A stretch of 5,233 bases of DNA, taken from an uncultured Alphaproteobacteria bacterium. GTDB taxonomy: Bacteria > Pseudomonadota > Alphaproteobacteria > CAAHEQ01 > UBA3637. Each line of letters begins with the position of its first letter. The first letter of the stretch is position 1. The stretch lies in assembly GCA_937935995.1 (NCBI GenBank), contig CALGXF010000061.1, forward strand, positions 1 to 5,233. The letters are read 5' to 3'. A program made the translations under genes and the position numbers. Shown one piece after another: positions 1 through 4,254 of the stretch. The notes beneath the pieces were generated by a model. That model made no database searches. It was not told where the DNA came from and saw only the letters and a list, made by a program, of their open reading frames with translations.

Positions 1-58
1 GATCTCCCCCATATAGCCTGTAAGGCAGGTTTTCTCTCACTTTTTCGACATCGGCAAC

Positions 59-76
59 CGGACAACAGCTTGTCCG
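59..76. repeat. Perfect short inverted repeat (7-bp stem, 4-base loop)
   Basis: CGGACAA at 59-65 and TTGTCCG at 70-76 are exact reverse complements separated by CAGC. No T-tract follows, so it is not a standard terminator. It is the first of several palindromes in the region. It could be an RNA hairpin or a protein-binding site. Confidence 0.6.
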
Positions 77-100
77 ACACGGGAATAGATTTACCCAAGA

Positions 101-141
101 AAGGGTCGCCCCGACCCCCAGCCTCACGCAGGGCGACCCTT
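101..141. repeat. Perfect 11-bp inverted repeat
   Basis: AAGGGTCGCCC at 101-111 is the exact reverse complement of GGGCGACCCTT at 131-141, with a 19-base loop. A further CCCA (94-97) and TGGG (141-144) can pair if a few bases bulge out on the left arm. The stem is very GC-rich. There is no following T-run, so a terminator role is unlikely. Confidence 0.7.
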
Positions 142-178
142 GGGAATTTGGATCGATTGTTGCACCGGATACATTCAC

Positions 179-215
179 CGGCTGGGGCGGGCGCGCGGAA
201 AAGGCGCCCCGGCCG
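179..215. repeat. Imperfect 11-bp inverted repeat
   Basis: CGGCTGGGGCG at 179-189 pairs with CGCCCCGGCCG at 205-215. Ten pairs are standard and one would be a G-U wobble in RNA; the loop is 15 bases. The whole segment is very GC-rich. No function can be read from it alone. Confidence 0.6.
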
Positions 216-300
216 TTCAGGGCAATTGAACCGATTAATGCCCCGCCGATGGGGACATCGTTTTTCATTTCCAACAACCGATGTACTATCGTATCAAATA

Positions 301-340
301 ATCGGCGGGGCGCCCTCCCGCGCCCTTTCGCCCCGCCGAT
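301..340. repeat. Perfect 12-bp inverted repeat with a competing upstream arm at 240-250
   Basis: ATCGGCGGGGCG at 301-312 is the exact reverse complement of CGCCCCGCCGAT at 329-340, with a 16-base loop. The 11-base string GCCCCGCCGAT occurs twice, at 240-250 and 330-340, so the central arm at 301-311 can pair with either copy but not with both. If transcribed, this gives two alternative hairpins (240-250 with 301-311, or 301-312 with 329-340), as in attenuator-like switches. If it acts as DNA, it is a mixed direct and inverted repeat cluster. Confidence 0.65.
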
Positions 341-432
341 GCCAAGCCGACCACCTTTCCCTTCAAACCGCCGTCCAAACCGGTTGCCTTTTTTCTCAAA
401 TCGTCGGCCAGGACAAGGCCTTCAGGGCGGGT

Positions 433-465
433 AAAACGAAAGCGTATCAATCATACGTGCGTTTT
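433..465. repeat. Imperfect stem-loop just upstream of the first pilin gene's ribosome binding site
   Basis: The outer arms AAAACG (433-438) and CGTTTT (460-465) and the inner arms CGTAT (443-447) and ATACG (453-457) form a two-part stem. It has a small asymmetric internal loop and a five-base apical loop, and ends 11 bases before the AAAGG element. It could be a weak terminator or attenuator, or an operator-like dyad. The T-run is only four bases, so termination is uncertain. Confidence 0.4.
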
Positions 466-476
466 GACCGACACGC

Positions 477-481
477 AAAGG
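477..481 (+). promoter_or_regulatory. Ribosome binding site candidate for the first pilin gene
   Basis: AAAGG lies 8 bases before the TTG at 490. The paralogous gene has AAGGAG exactly 8 bases before its own TTG. The parallel spacing is the main reason for choosing TTG-490 over the GTG at 457, the ATG at 238 or the TTG at 70. The match to the Shine-Dalgarno consensus is only moderate. Confidence 0.5.
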
Positions 482-489
482 CCGACGGA

Positions 490-2448
490 TTGGACGCGAT
501 TTCAGGAAAAAGCATGATTGAAATGCTGGCCGTACTGGCCATCGTTGGGATTTTAAGTGTGGCGGCCTTGGCCGGGTTGACATACGCCATCAACAAAATC
601 AGAGCTAATGACACCATGCGCGATGTCAATCTGTGGGCTTTGCGTGCTACGGAAACGGAAAAAACTTTTCCCGTCGGGCAAACCATTCCGACCGATGACA
701 TCGGATATAAATCAACACATGGATATGACATCGCCGCTGTGGCCGCCGGAGACAACTTGTTTGCCGTCGAAGTTATCGGCCTTTCCGATAAAGTTTGCCG
801 ATTGTTGTTGGACATGGCCGCTTCCTCTTATGTTGTGGAAGCTACAAATGACGGCATGGGTAACGGAACACAGTTCGATGGAACAGATACGTCCATTTGT
901 CAAACAAAACCTACCCTTTACTTTTACTTTGACAGGAACATGAACAAACCCACTGATGTGTGTTTACCCGCGTGCGGCAATGATGAAACATGTTGTAACA
1001 ATGCATGTTATCCGACGGACGGATTATGCGGATCGTTATGTGCGTGTCCGGACGGGACGGAATGCAAAGGTGACGGATTGTGTTGTTTACCAGACTCGGA
1101 ACCCTGTAACGGGACTTGTTGTCCGGCATCGCAAATTTGCATGAACGGAACATGCAGTTGCCCGGAAGGAGCCTCCATCAATGAAGAAGGTCAATGTGTA
1201 TGTCCGTCCGGTTCAATGTTGGTTGACAACCGCTGTCAATCTGTTCTTTGTACGGGTTCGGGGTCTAACTACACCTGCACGGACATTAACGGCAATCGGT
1301 GTGGCACCGGGTGCAATGAGGACGGAAGCGTTTGCGTAAAAGGTTATTGCCAAAATTACTGTCCCGGAGGAACTTCTTATCAAAATTTACCGCACGTTTC
1401 TTATTTCGGATGTGTTTCAGGCGATTTAAATTGTTTCCCGTCCGGAAATCAATTTCATTGCTATATTCAAGAGAAAAAATGCGGTCAATGTGCCTCCGTC
1501 ACGGGAGAAAAATGTACCGGTATGTGCCTTGATATGTGTGAAGACGGATCTGTTTTCGGGTATCATTCCGGTTGGGAGCTTTTCGGCTGTTTTCATGAAG
1601 AAACCGCTGTTTTCTGCACCAGAGGAACATCAACGACAATTGAATGTTATAAAGACGGTATATACTGCGGCAGAAACTGCTCAACACTTGGAACAGATTG
1701 TCAAAAAGGAAGCTGTACAGATGATGCCATTTGCTCAGCCGGATGGATTTTAACGACTAAAAACAACTCGGTTGCCTGTTTAAACGAGGCGACCGGTCAT
1801 TATTGTCAGTTAAAAAATGAAACATGTTTTGACGAAAATAACAATCAATGTGGTTATGTTTGTACATTTGATGCTACCTGTACATACGGTTCTTGTAGCA
1901 ACTTATGCCCAACGGGGCTTTCCTATCAAAAAGTATCAACCGGATACGGGTGTTATAATCCTCAAACACAAATCGCTTGTGAAAATCATAATCCGTCTTT
2001 AACTCGTTTCAATTGCTATAAAAACAAAATTCAATGCGGACATAACTGTACAGATTATCTTGCCTCAGGATGTTCAGACTGCCTTGACGAAATAAGCTGT
2101 CCTGCCGGAACTTATTTTGAAGATAATATGTGTATCAGCCCGGATGGTGTTAAATGTACTTTAAATGGAACCTGCTCCATTCAAGACAATATCAACTGTG
2201 GTCAAAAATGTGATTTAGACGGAAATAACTGCCAACTGGGTTTATGCCGAGACTCCTGCCCGGCCGGAACTCAATTTGGAAAAAACGGTATGAATTACTA
2301 TGGTTGTATCGGGACACAATCTCCGATTATTGCCTGTTACCTGAGCGCCGGCAGCTATGTCTGTTACAAAGATTGGACACAATGCGGCACAACATGCACC
2401 GACTACACCGGTGCCGGATGCCCGAATTGTCAGACGGATGAAACTTAA
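490..2448 (+). CDS. Type IV pilin-like protein fused to a cysteine-rich repeat tail
   Basis: This 652-residue protein starts at TTG. Residues 1-6 (MDAISG) form a short prepilin leader. The cleavage site is G6|K7, with Glu11 at mature position +5 as prepilin peptidases require, followed by a hydrophobic helix to about residue 33. Residues 34-150 form a pilin-like domain with Cys103 and Cys137. The segment FAVEVIGLS before Cys103 resembles the D-region of class IVb pilins such as TcpA (family comparison from memory). From Cys158 to Cys647 there are 74 cysteines. Residues 158-249 are a module with CC pairs and three CxCP motifs (184, 222, 236). Residues 271-647 are eight-cysteine repeats. It probably sits in or on a type IV pilus-like filament and exposes a disulfide-rich stalk (inference). 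It is far longer than an ordinary pilin of roughly 150-200 residues. The same frame is open further upstream, so the start is the least certain part. Confidence 0.8.
   Translation: MDAISGKSMIEMLAVLAIVGILSVAALAGLTYAINKIRANDTMRDVNLWALRATETEKTFPVGQTIPTDDIGYKSTHGYDIAAVAAGDNLFAVEVIGLSDKVCRLLLDMAASSYVVEATNDGMGNGTQFDGTDTSICQTKPTLYFYFDRNMNKPTDVCLPACGNDETCCNNACYPTDGLCGSLCACPDGTECKGDGLCCLPDSEPCNGTCCPASQICMNGTCSCPEGASINEEGQCVCPSGSMLVDNRCQSVLCTGSGSNYTCTDINGNRCGTGCNEDGSVCVKGYCQNYCPGGTSYQNLPHVSYFGCVSGDLNCFPSGNQFHCYIQEKKCGQCASVTGEKCTGMCLDMCEDGSVFGYHSGWELFGCFHEETAVFCTRGTSTTIECYKDGIYCGRNCSTLGTDCQKGSCTDDAICSAGWILTTKNNSVACLNEATGHYCQLKNETCFDENNNQCGYVCTFDATCTYGSCSNLCPTGLSYQKVSTGYGCYNPQTQIACENHNPSLTRFNCYKNKIQCGHNCTDYLASGCSDCLDEISCPAGTYFEDNMCISPDGVKCTLNGTCSIQDNINCGQKCDLDGNNCQLGLCRDSCPAGTQFGKNGMNYYGCIGTQSPIIACYLSAGSYVCYKDWTQCGTTCTDYTGAGCPNCQTDET
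1300..2445 (+). repeat. Protein-level tandem repeat: about 61 residues, eight cysteines per unit, six and a half units
   Basis: Units begin with a CGxxC motif at residues 271, 393, 454, 516, 570 and 632 of the pilin fusion, with a CGQC variant at 331. Spacings are 60, 62, 61, 62, 54 and 62 residues. Each of the six complete units has exactly eight cysteines. The last, truncated unit has four. Recurrent features are CGxxC, then two or three cysteines leading into CPxG, an aromatic-Gly-Cys (YFGC, YGC, YYGC), and a late CY or CF before the next CG. The DNA copies have diverged, so the array is old and held together by its cysteine pattern. I do not recognise a named domain; EGF-like or knottin-like disulfide modules are the nearest comparison. 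Confidence 0.8.
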
Positions 2449-2487
2449 GCCGATTTTAAGGTTGGCGGCTCTTTAATTTTGCTTTTT
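2448..2487 (+). terminator. Possible terminator after the first pilin gene
   Basis: AGCCG (2448-2452) pairs with CGGCT (2466-2470) across a 13-base loop, followed by a T-rich run broken by a few A, G and C. The stem is only five pairs. A competing GGCGG/CCGCC pairing (2464-2468 with 2491-2495) is also possible, but its T-tract is farther away. The position directly after the stop codon supports a terminator; the structure itself is weak. Confidence 0.4.
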
Positions 2488-2531
2488 AATCCGCCCGTTG
2501 ATAAATTTTTTAATTTTTTTTACTTTTTTGC

Positions 2532-2559
2532 TTGACGAATGCAAAATTTCAGGTATATT
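2532..2559 (+). promoter_or_regulatory. Sigma70-type promoter for tRNA-Leu
   Basis: TTGACG (2532-2537) matches the -35 consensus at five of six bases. TATATT (2554-2559) matches the -10 consensus at five of six, and the spacer is 16 bases. Transcription would begin near 2566, about 20 bases before the mature tRNA 5' end, which fits a tRNA gene with its own promoter. Confidence 0.7.
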
Positions 2560-2585
2560 AATGTCCTGTCTATGAAAGAGATGAT

Positions 2586-2672
2586 GCCTCTGTGGCGAAA
2601 TTGGTAGACGCGATAGACTCAAAATCTGTTGGCAGTGATGCCGTGCTGGTTCAAGTCCGGCCAGAGGTACCA
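2586..2672 (+). tRNA. tRNA-Leu, anticodon CAA
   Basis: This is an 87-base gene including an encoded CCA end. The acceptor arm pairs GCCTCTG (2586-2592) with CAGAGGT (2662-2668), the first pair being G-U, followed by discriminator A and CCA. The D-arm region has the usual GGTAGACGC form. The anticodon stem ATAGA/TCTGT encloses the loop CTCAAAA, which gives anticodon CAA for UUG codons. A long variable arm with GGCA/TGCC pairing marks it as class II, as expected for leucine. The T-arm contains GGTTCAAGTCC. It has its own promoter upstream and a terminator downstream, so it appears to be a single-gene unit. Confidence 0.95.
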
Positions 2673-2676
2673 AAAT

Positions 2677-2704
2677 AAAACCGCTTCCTAAAAGCGGTTT
2701 TTTT
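2677..2704 (+). terminator. Rho-independent terminator after tRNA-Leu, probably bidirectional
   Basis: AAAACCGCTT (2677-2686) and AAGCGGTTTT (2692-2701) form a 10-bp stem with a five-base loop, and the T-run continues to 2704. Read on the minus strand, the same hairpin is followed by ATTTT, so it may also stop transcripts from the convergent metallopeptidase gene, whose stop codon lies about 77 bases away. No better hairpin is seen between them. Confidence 0.85.
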
Positions 2705-2780
2705 GTTGTATAGACCCCAATGTTATTGCTTCTTTTCCCGATGCAATTATCTCCCTCAAAAAAAGGCAAGTATTTTAAAA

Positions 2781-4091
2781 TTAACGCTGCGAAGATTTCA
2801 AGGAAGAAACAGCCGTCGACATTGCCGTCGTCTTTTGATTTGACGGACTTTGCGTAGATTTCACTTCTCCTTGATTGGTTTGCAGGACGGGCATTGTCTG
2901 TTTATCTTCATTTTTAAAAAAATCAGATGCTTTTAACCGGAGGCTTTCCATATAATCATATTGAGACTTGACTTCTTTGTAATTTTTAACAGCCCTCTTT
3001 TCAAGCTTTTTCGCCTTACTTGGCTTTTTTTCGGCAGATGCTTTTGCCATATCCGATACAAACTTTTCGCGAGCGCTTTCCAATTGTTGCTCTGTTGGCG
3101 CCCCCGATGCGCGCATCCCTTCCAATGACAATTTCCGCGTCCAATCTGCCATCGGCATGCGACTACCGATTTCATCGGCCGTCTTTTTCATCTGTGCCTC
3201 TGCTTTTTGCTTATTTTTAACAACCTTTCCGTCGGCGGCTCGTTTTTCCCGTTCATAAACATTCAAAGCTTCAGAAGTTCTTTGGTCATGCCAAGCGATT
3301 AACGATTCGTCATACATGCTTTTTTGTTTCAAAACAGGCGTTTTCATATCCAGCCTTTCGGGAGCCGTCCACAAATCTTCAACCATTTTAGACACAGCCT
3401 GTTCTTTTGCTTTGTCTGCCGAAGCATTCGGATTTTTCTTTTGAAAATCAGCTTCATATGCCCGGAAAGTTTCCAATTCGGCCTTTTTCCAATCATCCAT
3501 TTCCTGCGGCAAAACAGCCCCATATACTTTATCCGCAAAAGGAAGCTCCTTTGCAAAAGTCTCAACTTCTAACATCTTATAGTTGCGCGCATAATCCGTT
3601 CCTGTTATTCCCTCTTGAATAGAAGGCACTTGCCCGTTTGCAGCCTGTTTGGCATGAATTGCTTCGTGGTATAATGTGACAAGCGTATTTTTATATTCTG
3701 TCGCGTTTTTATCAGTCATGTCTTTTCTGGACGTCAAAGCCAAGCCAATGCGTCCCGTTTTCGGATCCAACCCTGCTCCACCGCCGGTCGGTTGTCCTAT
3801 TCCAAAAGATGTTCTTTTATCCATTTTATCGATAACTTCTTTTCCTTCCGGATATTGGTACAAATCCGACAAAAGCGATTTCAACATACGTTTTTCATCA
3901 TCCGTGCCTTCGCACCTATCCTGAAAATATTGCAAAGAAGGTGAAACATAATTGGCAGAAATTCCCGGAACAGATTCTTTTAAAGAGGCTTGATTTGCCT
4001 CCACATTCATGGGAGACAAAAAAGATACGGCCGGTGCAATAACCGGTAGGATTTTCTTCCCGTGATTGTTCAAAAAATCCAATAAAGACAT
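2781..4091 (-). CDS. Predicted exported HExxH metallopeptidase of unknown family
   Basis: This 436-residue protein starts at the ATG at 4091, which lies eight bases after the GAGG core of a strong ribosome binding site; the GTG at 4100 and ATG at 4097 overlap that site. The N-terminus has two lysines, then a hydrophobic run (ILPVIAPAVSFL) and a possible signal peptidase site near VEA|N at about residue 33, which suggests export. Residues 142-146 are HEAIH, followed by AKQ. Glu175 or Glu177 in MLEVETFAKE, about 30 residues on, is a plausible third zinc ligand, giving a gluzincin-like layout. The form HExxHAxQ recalls uncharacterised putative metallopeptidase (DUF-type) families; I assign none firmly. 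Residues from about 200 to 395 are charged, rich in Lys, Glu and Ala and probably helical or coiled coil. The last 40 are Ser/Thr/Gln-rich. It converges with the tRNA gene and diverges from the second pilin gene. Substrate unknown. Confidence 0.8.
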   Translation of the reverse strand: MSLLDFLNNHGKKILPVIAPAVSFLSPMNVEANQASLKESVPGISANYVSPSLQYFQDRCEGTDDEKRMLKSLLSDLYQYPEGKEVIDKMDKRTSFGIGQPTGGGAGLDPKTGRIGLALTSRKDMTDKNATEYKNTLVTLYHEAIHAKQAANGQVPSIQEGITGTDYARNYKMLEVETFAKELPFADKVYGAVLPQEMDDWKKAELETFRAYEADFQKKNPNASADKAKEQAVSKMVEDLWTAPERLDMKTPVLKQKSMYDESLIAWHDQRTSEALNVYEREKRAADGKVVKNKQKAEAQMKKTADEIGSRMPMADWTRKLSLEGMRASGAPTEQQLESAREKFVSDMAKASAEKKPSKAKKLEKRAVKNYKEVKSQYDYMESLRLKASDFFKNEDKQTMPVLQTNQGEVKSTQSPSNQKTTAMSTAVSSLKSSQR

Positions 4092-4097
4092 AGACAT

Positions 4098-4105
4098 CAC
4101 CTCTT
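4098..4105 (-). promoter_or_regulatory. Ribosome binding site that fixes the metallopeptidase start
   Basis: On the minus strand the sequence AAGAGGTG, continuing AT, is close to the full anti-16S consensus AAGGAGGTGAT with one G missing. Placing the start at 4091 leaves eight bases after GAGG. The GTG and the first ATG lie inside the element and are therefore unlikely starts. Confidence 0.75.
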
Positions 4106-4190
4106 TTATTAGTTTACCATCAAACCTGTATTCCGGTCAATAAAAACATCCCCGTCTGTTCGGCGTTCAAGCAGAAAGTTTATAAACTCC

Positions 4191-4219
4191 TTGCATTTTT
4201 CTTGCCGTGTGATAATAAT
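4191..4219 (+). promoter_or_regulatory. Candidate promoter of the second pilin gene
   Basis: TTGCAT (4191-4196) may serve as a poor -35. AATAAT (4214-4219, 17-base spacer) or GATAAT (4211-4216) preceded by TGT as an extended -10 may serve as the -10. Either places the transcript start about 4223-4226, some 15-18 bases before the ribosome binding site. The -10 choices are good but the -35 is weak, so this is tentative. Confidence 0.35.
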
Positions 4220-4240
4220 AAAATTGATAAACACAACTAA

Positions 4241-4246
4241 AAGGAG
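4241..4246 (+). promoter_or_regulatory. Ribosome binding site of the second pilin gene
   Basis: AAGGAG lies exactly eight bases before the TTG at 4255. It is a near-perfect Shine-Dalgarno element and the reason for calling a TTG start. The next in-frame ATG (4288) lies inside the pilin helix motif, after the processing site, and would remove the leader. Confidence 0.85.
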
Positions 4247-4254
4247 CTGTAAAA

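Larger units (their letters stand above)
1..489. other. Gene-poor, GC-rich, palindrome-rich region upstream of the first pilin gene
   Basis: I recognise no gene here. By hand count the GC content is about 57%, higher than in the sampled genes. The region holds a succession of inverted repeats (59-76, 101-141, 179-215, 240-311 or 301-340, and 433-465, listed separately). The reading frame of the downstream pilin gene is open from base 1 through this whole stretch. However, the implied protein is Arg/Pro/Ala-rich, has no recognisable domain, and would put about 160 residues ahead of a prepilin cleavage site that normally lies close to the N-terminus. I therefore treat it as non-coding leader or repeat DNA. 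A longer precursor beginning left of the window cannot be excluded. A weak terminator-like hairpin (GCCT/AGGC at 16-26, followed by TTTT) might close a gene upstream of the window. Confidence 0.55.

Noticed and set aside
70..489. N-terminal extension of the first pilin protein from TTG at 70, ATG at 238 or GTG at 457
   Set aside because: The prepilin motif should lie near the N-terminus, the extension has no recognisable domain and is built over inverted repeats, and TTG-490 has a ribosome binding site spaced as in the paralogue. The open frame itself is reported as a finding.
447..943. Short open frames on both strands across the pilin domain
   Set aside because: They overlap the strongly supported pilin frame, lack ribosome binding sites and give no recognisable protein.
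2586..2672. tRNA-Leu as an integration site for a mobile element
   Set aside because: No integrase gene and no second copy of the tRNA 3' end is visible in the window.
2473..2769. 98-residue minus-strand open frame containing GLEPAR and QQILSLSRLPI
   Set aside because: This is the antisense translation of the tRNA-Leu gene, a well-known source of spurious protein annotations.
4098..4100. GTG at 4100 (and ATG at 4097) as metallopeptidase start
   Set aside because: Both lie within the Shine-Dalgarno element; the ATG at 4091 has the right spacing.
4111..4140. Promoter for the metallopeptidase gene: TTGACC and TAAACT on the minus strand, 18-base spacer
   Set aside because: The -35 is good, but transcription would start near 4104, inside the ribosome binding site, so the fit is doubtful.
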